Shown: positions 1 to 16,776 of the stretch, piece by piece
How positions within the stretch are numbered: position 1 is the stretch's first letter
Layout of the letters: the number at the start of each line of letters is the position of its first letter
Assembly: GCA_016946835.1 (NCBI GenBank)
Contig: JACVTC010000115.1
Location: forward strand, 242,501-277,500
Direction: 5' to 3'
DNA from: Neocallimastix lanati (nom. inval.)
Taxonomy: Eukaryota; Neocallimastigomycota; Neocallimastigomycetes; Neocallimastigales; Neocallimastigaceae
Length of the DNA stretch: 35,000 bases
Position numbers and translations under genes: made by a program
The notes under the pieces: generated by a model
Seen by the model: only the letters and a program-made list of their open reading frames with translations
Told to the model about the DNA's origin: nothing
Database searches by the model: none

Positions 1-73
1 TTATTATTATTATTATTATTATTATTATATTATATTTTATTTATTTATTTATTTTTTATTTATTTTTTTTATT
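1..73. repeat. ATT triplet and ATTT tracts at the left edge
   Basis: About nine ATT triplets followed by TTTA/ATTT-rich sequence. This lies just 3' of the stop codon of the minus-strand gene and is probably its 3' flank. Nothing coding is visible. Confidence 0.8.
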
Positions 74-470
74 TTACTTTTTATTTTTCACTGGTTTGGG
101 TGAAAGTAAATTTTGATACGTTTTTGATTCAATGTTACCATTATTTATTTGATGATTTGAATTAGCTGTGTGAGATATGGATGAATTTGATATTAAAGTA
201 TGAGTAGTTGTAATCGTATTTTCTATATTAATATTTTGATTTTGAATTTGATTTTGTATTTGATTTTGTATTTGATTTTGTATTTGATTTTGTATTTGAT
301 TTTGTTTTGCCTTTTCTTTTATTAATTTTTTATTATTTAATAATTGAGATTGTAAAGAACTTATGGAAGATGAAGATAATATATTATCTTGTGGAGAACT
401 ATTGGCTTCGTTAATTGAAGATTTTCTATTTTTATTATTACCTTTACTTTTCCTACGACCATTTTGATTT

Positions 471-512
<42 letters not shown>

Positions 513-808
513 TCTGTAATACTATTATTAGATGAATTCAAATTAGTAGCATTCAAATTAGAAATAATATTTGAATTATTATTAAATGTTCTATTTAATA
601 AATTAGAAGAAGATGATGAAGAAGAAATAGACTGAATGGAGGTATTATTAGGTCTAAAACTGATGTCTTGTAGATTTGAGGGTAAATTTGATGAGTTTAG
701 CAAAGGTTTACCGTTTTCAACAACATTAATTTTATTATTATTTAATATTTTTGAAGTACCGGTTTTACCTATATAATTCTTTATTTCTTTTGGCATGATT
801 AACTAATT

Positions 809-855
<47 letters not shown>

Positions 856-950
856 TATTATATATATATTATTTTATTCATTTATTTTTAATAAATATAA
901 TAATTTTTAATAGATGTAATAAATGTAATAAATACAAATAATTAATTACA

Positions 951-996
<46 letters not shown>

Positions 997-3900
997 TATA
1001 TATTATATATAAAAATTACTTTAATAGATGGTTTAACTAATGGCCAATTCTTTTTTCTATGTAAATTCCATTGAATCATCTTTTGAACTTTAATTTTTGA
1101 ATTTAAAATATCATCTCCTGGATTACATAAATTTGTTAAACCTAATAATTAATTTAAAATATAAAAATAATAATTATTATTAATATAATGATTTTTTATT
1201 AATTGAATAATATATATATATATATTTTTTTTTCTTTTTTTTTTTATTACTTAAAAAAATATAATTTTTTTTTTTTTAAGATAAACATACTTATGGAATT
1301 TGAAGGAGAATAGGAAAATGATTTTTTACGTGGTGAAATACTAGTACTGAGATTAGAAACTGATGTGGGACTTGTTTCTAAATTAAGAGAAGTATCATCT
1401 GCTTCACTACCAAAAATTTTATATAATTCCAATTGACCTTGATGTTGATCTTCCGTAACACGGAATATAATGATTTTTTGTTTCTCATTAGGTTCCTTCT
1501 TTTCGCTACTTATCATAATTTTATTAAGGAATTTACCACAGGAAGCAGGAGAATAAAAGTTGGCATAAATAAATTCATTATTTTCCATGGAATTGATAGA
1601 ATTGTAACTGACGGTATCATTGATGGAATTCATGGAAGATAATTTGGCATCTTCATTCGATTTATAATTCATATTAGAGTTTACAGCATGAGAAGCTTGA
1701 TTAGTATCAACATAATAAAATGAACATTTTTTATACTTAATCCGGGAGAGAGCATAGGATTGAACTGGTTTTTTAGAATTATTGGAATTATTGGAATTAT
1801 TATTAGTATTGGAATTATTTTTATTACTGTTACTATTACTATTATTGGCGTAATTTGAAAGATTAAAATAATTCATATAGGAATTATTATTGGAGGAAGA
1901 ATATGAATTAGATTTAAAGCTAGTACTTAAATTACCAAAATCATAATCACTATTAACACTATGATAAGAACGTCCCATCATTGAGTAGTTTGATTGTTTA
2001 ATGGAATTTATATTTAATGAGGAAGATGAAGAAACAAATTCAAAGGAAGAACTTCTTTCATTTAATGGTTGTAATGATTTACTATAGGTATTTGGTGGTG
2101 ATTCATTGACTGGAGAAGATAATGGGGATGGAATTTTTGGTTGAGGAGGAGAAATAAGATTTGTATTGACCATATCATTAATTGATTTACTACGAATATT
2201 TTTATAATTGTAACTATTTATATTTGAAATTGGAATATCACTGTATTGTTTCATTACTTCATTTCTTTTATACATTTGTTCTACACCATAAGGATCAATA
2301 TAATAAAGATGGGCAGTACCATGATTAGAAAAAACACATACCCAACGAGAATCCGTACTAAAAGTTACATTTTCAATTCTAGCAGATGTTTTACCTCTTT
2401 TAAGTTTATAGAGACAAGTTAAGGCTAATGCTTTCTTTTCAAAATGATTTTCTATTTTCCAAATATTTAAAGTAAATCCTTCATAGGAAGATGTTATTAA
2501 TAATGAACCACTATCATTAAATTGAATAAATTCTATATAATGAAGTTGGGCTTGAAAATGAGCTAATGGGGTAACATCATTAATATCTTTACTATTTAAT
2601 AATTTTTTAATATCATACACTTTAATCTTTTTTTTTTTTTTGTTTTTTTTTTTTTGTTTTTTTTTTTTTTTTTGTTTTTGTTTTTGTTTTGTTTTGATTT
2701 GATTATTATTAGTTATTATTATTATTAAAATAAAAAAAAATTAATTAAAAATCAATATAATATATAGAATATATAGAATATTAAATAATAATAATAATAA
2801 TAATAATTATAATAATAATTATAATAATAACAATAATAATAATAATAATAATATTAATATTAAATAATAATAATAATAATAATATTTTATTAAATTATAT
2901 AAATATATTGATTATTAATTAATAAAAGGTTTTAAATATATATTAATATAATAATATATATATGGATTTTTTTCTTTATATAATATCATTTTATTAGTTT
3001 ATTATATATTAAAAATAATTACCATGCCAACAGGAAATTGATTATTTATTTCATTAGGTTTACTTTGGTCATTTATTAATATATTATTATTGATACTTTC
3101 ATTTGCGGAGGTATTATTACCTGATTGAGTATTTTGATAATAACTATTTTTAGCTGCTTTTACGGCTTGTAATCCAATATTTCCTAATACTTTTACACCA
3201 CTTATGACTTCTTTAGCTACCTTTTCAGCAACAACGCTCATTTCAATTTTTTTATTTTTATCAGTAGTTTCAGGGCTGATCGTAGTTGCATATGCTAAAT
3301 ATCTACATCCTAAATCAAAAATAGCAGGATGATTATCATATTGAGATGGTGCTATGTCAGTTAAAACAATCGCTGTTTTAAAATCAGATAATGAAATAAT
3401 ATGAAGTTGAGAATTGGAAAGTGATACAACGATAGCTAATGAATTTACTTTAATTTTTAAAATTTCCAAATCTTCTTCAAATGTAATTGTTTTAACTGTT
3501 TCATACGTTTTTAATGAATAAATTAAAATTTCAGATTTTTTTGAAAGGATACCATCCTCTTGTTCAGTAGTTTTAACATTTAATAAAGCAAGAAATGGAC
3601 AATCATTATCGAATGAAGAATTCAATGAATTTGGTGGTATAATCTAAGTTGATTAGATATATATTTATATATATATAAATAAAAATATAAATTTTATTTT
3701 TATATTATAAAAAAAAAAATATATATATATATATAAATATATAAAATAAATATATAAAACAAGATAAAATAATTAAATTTTGTATTTATAATGATATTAA
3801 TATGTTTAATATTAAATATATATATATTTTTTTTAATACATACTTCAATTGCTTTAATTTCATCAACATTATCAAATACAGAACAAATTTCATAAATATT

Positions 3901-4453
3901 TTCTGAATCTGATATATTCCATATTTGGAAACCTTTTTTATATCCTATAAACAAGCATAAACTAAAATAACGTAATATATTAAAAGTAATATTAAAAATT
4001 AAAAATAAAAAAAAAAAAAAATTATTTAATAATAATAAACTAATATTGAATAAATCAGTATTAATAAACAAATACCTTTTTTTATCATCATTATTATCAG
4101 AAAATGACCAATTGACCCAAAAGAATTTTGAAAATACAATTAAATTATTAATGTCTTCTGTGTTTAAAATGCTAATATTATTATTTTGTTGAAAAGTCTT
4201 TGAAGGAAATGAATTTGAGAAGTATGAAGAAAAAGACTGAATATATGAAGTTACAGCTTCTAATCTAGAAGTTTGTCTTTTTTTTTTTATTATTTAATTA
4301 GTTTATATTTTTATTAAATAATTATAAAATAGTCAATTTTTATGGATTAAAACTTTATATATCATATATTATTATACATATTAAAGTTTAAATTATAATA
4401 GAGATTTACTTTATAAATTCCGGTCTTGCAATTTTACCAATTTTGCTCTCCAT
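74..4453 (-). CDS. bcas3: BCAS3-family WD40 beta-propeller protein, seven exons
   Basis: Exons rebuilt on the minus strand: 4453-4410, 4276-4076, 3961-3844, 3643-3023, 2626-1291, 1141-1020 and 802-74. All junctions are GT-AG, phases run 2, 2, 0, 0, 1, 0, and the product is 1056 residues. The N-terminus (residues 1-330) has BCAS3-like propeller blades: RLEAVTSYIQSF, GYKKGFQIWNIS, CRYLAYA, then a KEVISGVKVLGNIG helix. Exon 5 continues with IKVYDI, AHFQAQLHYIEFIQF, WKIE and WVCVFSNHGTAHLYYIDPYG. It then has a Ser/Asn-rich insert and a segment with FIYANFYSPAS and QGQLELYKIFG that fits the BCAS3 domain. In animals BCAS3 acts with PHAF1 at phosphoinositide-bearing autophagic membranes; plant relatives are ATG18-like. 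The last exon (74-802) is Asn-rich and unrecognised. It is joined because exon 6 ends at a clean donor and the frame fits, but it could be a separate 240-residue gene starting at 796. Confidence 0.85.
236..306 (-). repeat. 12-bp coding repeat giving QIQN units
   Basis: Within the last exon of the BCAS3-like gene, a 12-nt unit (plus strand TTTGATTTTGTA) repeats about six times and encodes QNQI units. A poly-Asn run lies nearby (about 474-512). Such in-frame repeats are usual in dictyostelid proteins and are prone to length change. Confidence 0.85.
2627..3022 (-). other. Intron 4 of the BCAS3-like gene
   Basis: Donor GTAATT at 3022 and acceptor AG at 2628-2627. The intron is filled with AAT and AT repeats and has a T/G-rich stretch on the plus strand (about 2628-2700) with periodic Gs. 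No coding content is visible. Confidence 0.75.
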
Positions 4454-6911
4454 CGTTAATATATATGCTGATATTTTTATTAATAAATAATTGTTATAAT
4501 TTTTGTTGTTGAAAAAAAAAAAAAAAAGAATTTATTTTTTTCTTTTATTTTTTTTTTTAACAATCTATTGTAGTTGAAGTAATAATAAAGAATTTGATTT
4601 CTTTATTTGATTTTTTAAAAGAAAAAAATAAAATAAAATGCTTAAAGAAATTTAATTTATTTTTCTTTCTTTTTATTTTTTGTTATATATTAATATATAA
4701 AAATATGATAATGCTTTCCATTAGGTCACTTTTTTTTCTTTTTTTTTTTTTTTAATTATGTTTTTTATTATATTATTATTGCAATATATTAAAATATATT
4801 TAATTTTTTATTTTCAATTTTATAATAGAGAGATATTATTATTCAGTTTTATTATAAAAAAATAACAATATTTCCAATTAAATATATATATATAGATTGA
4901 ACAAAAATATTTTGTTGATTTATATAAGACTTAATATATCAATAATTAACAATTATATACAAAGTACAATTAATGAATGGTTAATAATTATTTTTCTTTA
5001 TACAAATAAATATTGTTTTATATAAATTTTTGTTTTTTCCTGTTTATTATTATTATTGTTGTTAATTTTAATTTATTTTTTTTTTATATTTATGTTGTAT
5101 GTTTTTAATAATATTTACAATTATAAGGATTTCAAATAATAAAATTGAATTAATTTACAATATGATACATATATATATTTATTTCAAATTTATAATATAA
5201 ATTTATTCAATGAAGATTTAATTATTATTATTATTTTTTTATTCTTTTTTTGTTTTTTTTATAAAATATATGAATAACTTTGTATAATGAAATTTCAAAT
5301 CATTATGAAAATTTACAACTTTAAAAAATAAAGTAAAAATAAATTATTTTTTAGAAGTAAAAAAGTAAAAATAAATATTTTTTTAGAATAGTTTACAATT
5401 AATCCTTTTATTCTTATCTTATATTAATTTAAAAATTAAATTATTATTTTTAATTATAATTTGTTAAACTTAAATAATATATATTTTTATATGTTACATT
5501 ATATTATTATATAATTATATATTAATATATATTTATATATATATATGATTTTGTTGTTTTGTTTTGTTTTTAATTTTATATATATATATAATAATTTTAT
5601 TTTGTTTTTATTTTATCTTTTTATTAAGATTATTATAATTATAATAATTTGCAATTTATAATTATTAATTTATTTATTTATCTATTTATTTAATTATTTA
5701 CTTACTTATTTAACGCAATATATTGGTAATATATGACATGATCATATATTAATTAATTTATTTTTTCTCCTTTTTTATACATTAAACTAAATATGAAAAT
5801 ATTCCAAAAATAATAATTAAAAATAATTTTATATGATAAAGAATGAATAAAAAAAAAAATTTTTTTTTTATTTCTTTATTTCTTTATATTAAATTTATTT
5901 TAAAATGATTATTAAATTTTTAATTATTAATATTTGTCATTATCTAAATAATAAATAATGTGATTTATATTTTTAATATTTAATATATATTATAAAACTT
6001 TATATATAAATCATATTTTATATAAATTTTATTAATATATAAAATATATATATATATATATATATTTTCGTTTTTTCTATTTATTATAAGCTAAAACCAA
6101 AAATAAAATTAAATAAAAAAAATATATATATATATATATTTCTCTCATTTAGTTAATAATATGTAATATACAATAATTCTTTTATATTAAATACTATTTT
6201 TCAATAATAGTAAAAAAAAATTTTTTATATGATTAATTTATTTATAATACAAATATGACAAATTATTCTTAAGAATAAAGAACACATGTGACTGATCATA
6301 ATAATAATAATTATTTTTGATATTTAACAATATTTTTTAATTTTTATAAATAAATAAAAGAAACAATGGAAAAATGAAAATATAAAATAACAAATTAGAA
6401 ATAATAATCAAAGACAAGATAATATAAAATAATATTAAAATTTACTTACTATATATAATTTTTATAATATGAATTTCAGAATAATTCTTTGAAACATAAT
6501 TTATATTAAAATTTTATTATCTAATATTTATTATCTAATATTAAAATATTAATAATTATAATTAATATATATTTTTTAAATATTAATGACATCTTTGATA
6601 TATATATATATATATATATAAGGGTAAATATTAAAAAAAAAAATGAAATTTGATTATAAGAGAATTTAAATTGATAATAGTTCATCACCGTTTTTAGACA
6701 TGCATTAATCATAAATCAAACCATTTTATATATTTAATAATTTTTTTTTGATCATATACCATACTTAGGATCAATATCATGATAAGTAATTCTCGAATAT
6801 GGATTTAATAAATATTATAATAATTATTATTACTGATTTTTTAAATTTATAAATTACAATTTATCCTCTAATTTATCATTCTCATTGTTTTTATTATTAT
6901 TATTATTATTA

Positions 6912-6964
<53 letters not shown>

Positions 6965-7298
6965 TTTTTATTTATTTTAATTTAAATTTAAATTTATGAT
7001 ATGTCATATAATTTCAAAACAAAAATAATTAATAATACAATTATAAAATATTAATAATACATGGATGATCCATTAAATATAATTAAAAAAAAAATAAATA
7101 TATAATATATTTATATTATTAATTATTACATATGCTTAATAATAAAATAATAAATAACTTATTTATAAATAGTAATAGCTAAACAACAAATAAAATACAA
7201 TAAATAATAATAATAATTAAAAATATATATTAATTAATAATGAATAAATAAATGATTAAATGAATAGTGATTGAAAAATAAATAAAAATTATTAATGA

Positions 7299-7364
<66 letters not shown>

Positions 7365-7974
7365 TAAAATTATAGATACTATTTTCTTAATAATAAATAA
7401 TATTAGTAAAAAAATCAAAAGAAATAGCTGTAAAATATTAATAGAGAGCTTTATGAGCTTTATATCATATAAACTATCTATTAAATATTAAATGGTAATT
7501 CTTTTTTTTTGTATTATGATATATTATTGGGGAAAATTAGAATATAAAATTTTCAAAAATACACTCTATCCATAATATCAAAGTTTATATTTATATATAT
7601 TTAAAAAAAATATTTATAGATCAAATTATAATATAATAAATATTTCTTTATTAATAATATTATTTAAAAAATATTCGAAGTAAATATTTTTGAAATTTTT
7701 ATCTTAATTTTTTCTTATATTGTTATATATATAAGAAAAATGGATTATTTTTTTCTTATTTTTTTATGCTTCATAAATTAAATTTAAAATAATCTTAGAT
7801 ATAAAAAAAAATTTTTGTAAAAATTAAAAAAAATAAATATAATATAATAGAGATGGAAGGTATAATATAGAAAGTATGGAAAATTAAAAAGTGTACTATT
7901 GAATAAGATTATAGATAATAATATTTGAATATCTTTTGTTTATCTATTTTATAGTTATTCTTTATATAATATAA
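4454..7974. other. AT-rich intergenic region
   Basis: About 3.5 kb upstream of the BCAS3-like start, with poly(A)/(T), AT dinucleotide runs, an ATT array (about 6893-6961) and an AAT array (about 7301-7363). An imperfect direct duplication of about 25 bp lies at 5331-5354 and 5363-5388. A short minus-strand reading near 6750-6830 contains RITYHDIDPKYG, which looks coding-like but has no supportable gene around it. No RNA gene was recognised. Confidence 0.6.
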
Positions 7975-8209
7975 AATAACAGTATAGATAATAATAAGAG
8001 AAATTCTAAGAATATTTTAGGAACACCATTATTTGAAGCATGTATAAGTGGTAATGAAAGCTTAGTTAGTAAAACACCATTATCCCCAGCATGTACTAAT
8101 GAAGAAAAAAAAATTAGTGAAATATTTAATTGAACTTAGACTAGATATATATTAAAAAAGTGATTATGGTATCATACCATTAAATGATACAACTTTGAGA
8201 GATGTGAAC
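7975..8209 (+). pseudogene. Decayed ankyrin-repeat gene fragment
   Basis: Three pieces in different frames read as one ankyrin-repeat protein. The first has NILGTPLFEACISGNESLV and then KTPLSPACTNEEKK. The next frame has VKYLIELRLDIY and ends at a stop. The third frame, from 8159, has SDYGIIPLNDTTLRDVN. The ankyrin signature TPLhxAxxxG and VKYLIELG-like helix are clear. A deletion after ESLV, at least two frameshifts and several stops show that it is not functional. Ankyrin-repeat families are large in Dictyostelium, so this is probably a leftover of a family member. There is no start codon and no flanking intact gene. Confidence 0.75.
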
Positions 8210-8546
8210 TTAAATTTTTTTTTTATTTATTTATTTATATTACATTATTTTATTTTTGTTCATCAAAATGAAATGAATTAAAAAGAAAAAGATAATAATA
8301 TTTTACAATGCTTTACAACATTGAAATGAGTATAAAAATATTAATGTGCCTTTTTATTTAGTTATTTTTTTTTTTTATTTTTTTAATTGAAATAATTTAG
8401 TTTAATGATAAGAAATTTAAGGAAAAACAAAAAGTATTTATTTACTTGCTTAAATATAACAATTATAGCAATTATTTCTTATTTATTGATGTTTCATTCA
8501 TTCATAATTTCATATTAAACTAATAGGTATTAATGCAACTGTCAAT

Positions 8547-8585
<39 letters not shown>

Positions 8586-8689
8586 TATATGAAAAAAAAG
8601 TATTTTAGTTTTACATAAAATAAAATAAATAAATACGAAAATATTGAATTGAATTATCAAAAAATAAGGAAAAAAAATTTTTTTTTTTT
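8210..8689. other. AT-rich intergenic region
   Basis: Contains ATTT and poly(T) tracts and an AAT array (about 8550-8583). It may include further decayed parts of the ankyrin relic, but none could be read. Confidence 0.5.
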
Positions 8690-9180
8690 TGAAAATCTCA
8701 TCTATGACACAAAACCAATTTTTTAATTATAACTTCTGATTAAAAAAATAAGCCAAACATATAATCGATCTTTTAAAGTCTATTCACGCTAGATTGAATT
8801 TCTTCATTCTGATATTCAGAGCATTAGAAATATTACATCTATACCATTTTATTAGCCATTGCATTGCACTATGGCCCGAAACTAACATCTAAAATTTCTT
8901 CAGACTACGATGGGAAACCCAAAAGTCTTCAACATCAATTACATGGCTCACCAGAAAAAAAAAAAAAAAGCTAAATATAAAAATTTATCGTAAAGTTACG
9001 GATATATTTTGCTTATTTCCCTGTTAACCTTGGAAATCTATTAGGATTAAAAAATATGGTCAAATATAAAAATTATTTCGAATGTTAGAACAGTTACTAG
9101 CTCTTCAACCTATTATTACGTATTTTACTTTTCTAAGACTCGGATTTATCATAAAAGAATTTTTTTTTGACTCGTTGATT
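8690..9180. other. Base-richer island of unknown origin
   Basis: This stretch has clearly more G and C than its surroundings and few homopolymers. On the plus strand one frame stays open in long pieces broken by single stops. It includes RLNFFILIFRALEILHLYHF (about 8790-8850), LRWETQKSSTSITWL (about 8900-8950) and LEQLLALQPIITYF followed by LGFIIKEFF (about 9085-9165). The last part faintly recalls the region after the catalytic motif of retroelement reverse transcriptases, but this is weak. I infer a decayed coding sequence, perhaps of a mobile element, and cannot name it. Confidence 0.35.
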
Positions 9181-9254
9181 CAATCTCATTAAATCATTTT
9201 CATTACATTTATATATTTTCCTAAATGAAATTCCTTAATAAAACTGATAATAAT

Positions 9255-9277
9255 AAAAATAATGATAATACTAATAC

Positions 9278-9313
<36 letters not shown>

Positions 9314-9331
9314 TAATGATAATACTAATAC

Positions 9332-9367
<36 letters not shown>

Positions 9368-9385
9368 TAATGATAATACTAATAC

Positions 9386-9427
<42 letters not shown>

Positions 9428-9470
9428 TAATACTAATACTAATAATAATAATAATAATAATAATAATATA
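9255..9470. repeat. Four copies of a 54-bp AAT-based tandem unit
   Basis: The marker AATGATAATACTAATACT recurs at 9261, 9315, 9369 and 9423, exactly 54 bp apart, and each copy is followed by AAT triplets. Units 1-3 also share an AAAAATAATG start. All frames are open because the unit is a multiple of 3 with no stops, so the open readings on both strands are by-products of the repeat and not genes. Confidence 0.9.
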
Positions 9471-9511
9471 AAATGTATAATTAAATAATAAATCATTATT
9501 AAATAAATACA

Positions 9512-9513
<2 letters not shown>

Positions 9514-9548
<35 letters not shown>
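9514..9548. repeat. Poly(A) tract
   Basis: About 35 uninterrupted A residues just after the 54-bp repeat. Similar tracts occur at about 12208-12240, 12346-12380, 14669-14706, 19640-19670 and 31622-31655, and poly(T) at about 12807-12843 and 33481-33509. Confidence 0.9.
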
Positions 9549-9550
<2 letters not shown>

Positions 9551-9946
9551 GAAGATATATATATTTTCATATTTTAGAACACAAATTTTTTTTTCTCAAG
9601 AAAGAAGAAAAGAGAAATTTTATACCTGTTTTAATAATTTTATATAATTTTTATGTATTTATTTATATATATTTATAAAACTATATTTTATATAGTATTA
9701 TATTATTCAAAATTTTAAATATTTCTATAAAACATTTTATGTATTTTTATCCACATATTTACTTTTTTTTTTTTTTTTTGTAATAACATTTATTATTTTG
9801 TATATTATAATAATTTAAAATAACTTATATTTAAATAATATATATATATATTTTTATATACTTGTTATTATTAAATTATTTTATATATTATTATTTTTTT
9901 CCTTTTTTTTTTTTTTTTCCTTTTTTTTTTCCTTTTTTTTTTTTTT

Positions 9947-10453
9947 CTATAGGGATTTTTTACCCCATTTTACATCCTCATCATGATAATCTCCATTAAA
10001 TGTACATCCATCACTCATAATAAATTCAAAACGTTTAACAGAATGATTTATACAATTACATACAAGATCATATGCTTGTAAATCTTTGGAATATTTTATT
10101 TCACCATCAACTTCATCTCCAGAATATACATTAACTTTCTTTATACTATTTACGTAACTAAAGTTGCATTTTGGTTTATTTGAACCAAAATCAAAAATTA
10201 TTAATTTATTTTTATTCGTTGGATGTGAGCATATATATCTATTATAATTAATATCATAACCACAAGATTCCAATAATTCTTTTTTTTCCCAACGAAATAG
10301 ACCGGTTTCATTATAACAATATATTTCCTTTTCACGATAATATCTTAATTTAGCACCATCAATAGCTCTTGTATCTTCTGTACCACTTTGAGCCTTACCC
10401 CACTGTACTGAACAAAATATAACAAATAAAATACTAATATTTAATAATTTCAT
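9947..10453 (-). CDS. Small secreted Cys-rich protein, function unknown
   Basis: A single-exon 168-residue protein that I do not recognise. Residues 1-21 form a signal peptide (short basic start, hydrophobic ISILFVIFCSV core, likely cleavage after GKA), so it should enter the secretory pathway. The mature part has seven cysteines (46, 64, 75, 96, 132, 134, 150), including a VCNC pair, and three N-glycosylation sequons (Asn48, Asn97, Asn136). No membrane segment follows the signal peptide and there is no GPI-type hydrophobic tail, so it is probably extracellular or lumenal. An odd number of cysteines suggests one free thiol or a dimer. Its codon use and base content are like a normal host gene. 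The ATG at 10453 is preceded by a stop-rich T/AT promoter-like region and is the natural start. Confidence 0.8.
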   Translation of the reverse strand: MKLLNISILFVIFCSVQWGKAQSGTEDTRAIDGAKLRYYREKEIYCYNETGLFRWEKKELLESCGYDINYNRYICSHPTNKNKLIIFDFGSNKPKCNFSYVNSIKKVNVYSGDEVDGEIKYSKDLQAYDLVCNCINHSVKRFEFIMSDGCTFNGDYHDEDVKWGKKSL

Positions 10454-12639
<2,186 letters not shown>

Positions 12640-12802
12640 AAAATTAAGTTATGAGTTTAGGACGAAATGGTCTATATTCACTAAATTATTATTAGTGAAT
12701 TGATAGGATTTGTGGATATCGATATAAAGGCCACTCATACCAAGGATATTACAAACAACTACAATAAACAACTTTACCAAAAATAATCATTGCATAATAT
12801 TT

Positions 12803-12845
<43 letters not shown>

Positions 12846-12930
12846 TATCACACCTCTGTACCACGAGAATTAAGACCATCTTCACTCAATGAACCCCACA
12901 GAAGGGAGATGGTGATATGTCCCATTAAGA
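12640..12930. other. Unassigned base-richer island with a hairpin
   Basis: Two base-richer blocks (about 12650-12790 and 12845-12930) are separated by about 37 T residues. The left block has a 33-codon plus-strand frame containing ELIGFVDIDIKATHTKDI. The right block has a minus-strand frame containing MGHITISLLW and LSEDGLNSRGTEV. The right block also folds: ACCATCT at 12875-12881 pairs with AGATGGT at 12907-12913. It could be a decayed gene, a mobile-element scrap or a small RNA. No tRNA or snRNA boxes, and no Dictyostelium small-RNA upstream element (CCCAYAA type), were seen nearby. Confidence 0.35.
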
Positions 12931-12987
12931 ATATTAATTATATATTATTTATGATTTATGATTATTTATAAATACCATTCAAATATA

Positions 12988-13021
<34 letters not shown>

Positions 13022-13839
13022 ATATTTTTCTTTTATTTTTTTTTTAAATTTTATAATCATGATTTATTAATTTACTTATTTATAAAATTTTTTAATTTTT
13101 TTTTTTTAAGAATAAAAAAAAAATATTAATTAAAAAATTAATAGATATTATAACATTTAAATATTATATTTAAATAACATAATATACTTATAAAAAAGAA
13201 AAAATATATATATTGATATATTGATATATTGATATTATAATACATAATATTAATATTTTATAAATTATATTTATGTTATTATAACTAAAAAACAATAAAT
13301 ATATTAATAAGGATTTATATTAATTAATGGATGATAACTATTATATATATATATAATTTATTTTTTTTTTAAAATTGTTAATATATATAGGAATAAGAAA
13401 AAAAAAAAAAATTTTTTTTTATACATTGGTGCTGAAAAAAATAATTTTCATTTTAATATGGGTATTTTTTTTTTTTTTTTTTTTTTATTTTTTTTTTATT
13501 TTATTTTATTTTATTTTATTTTTTAATATTTTATTGTAATGAAAATAATTTTTTTCTAATATACATAAATAAAAAAAAAATTTTTTTTTTAATGTTTTTC
13601 GATAATGAAGATAAATTCTTTCTAATATATGTAATTTTATATATTTTTATACTCGTATAATTTAATTTAGTTATGTTTTTATATCTATGGAATAAGATAA
13701 ATTTTTGAAATAGACGATAAAATTCTATTTTACCTTATCTTATTTTATTTTATTTTTATTTCTATTATTATAATAATTAATATTATTATTATTTATTATT
13801 TTAACTTCTATTTATTTATTTTTTTTTTTTTTTTTTTTT
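12931..13839. other. AT-rich intergenic region
   Basis: Probable 3' flank of the LRR gene. It contains an ATT array (about 12989-13020), a TTTTA run near 13497-13520 and poly(T) tracts. No gene was seen. Confidence 0.6.

Positions 13840-16776
<2,937 letters not shown>

Noticed and set aside
1433-1642. Plus-strand 69-codon reading
   Set aside because: It is the antisense shadow of BCAS3 exon 5, which has clear family motifs.
3700-4071. 123-codon minus-strand reading
   Set aside because: It is BCAS3 exon 3 (3961-3844) read into both flanking introns.
6521-6712. 63-codon minus-strand reading
   Set aside because: Mostly Ile/Tyr/Phe from AT repeats. The first 25 codons look slightly coding-like, but there is no domain, no supporting neighbour and the rest is repeat.
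7230-7418. Ile-rich minus-strand reading
   Set aside because: Produced by an AAT array.
9189-9512. Open frames on both strands over the 54-bp repeat, including an Asn-rich plus-strand one
   Set aside because: The repeat has no stop in several frames; the product would be only repeat, and no unique coding sequence flanks it.
12845-12930. Possible tRNA or snRNA on the minus strand (GGGGTTCATTGAG resembles a T-arm box)
   Set aside because: No cloverleaf could be drawn, no A box at proper distance, and no Dictyostelium small-RNA upstream element was found.
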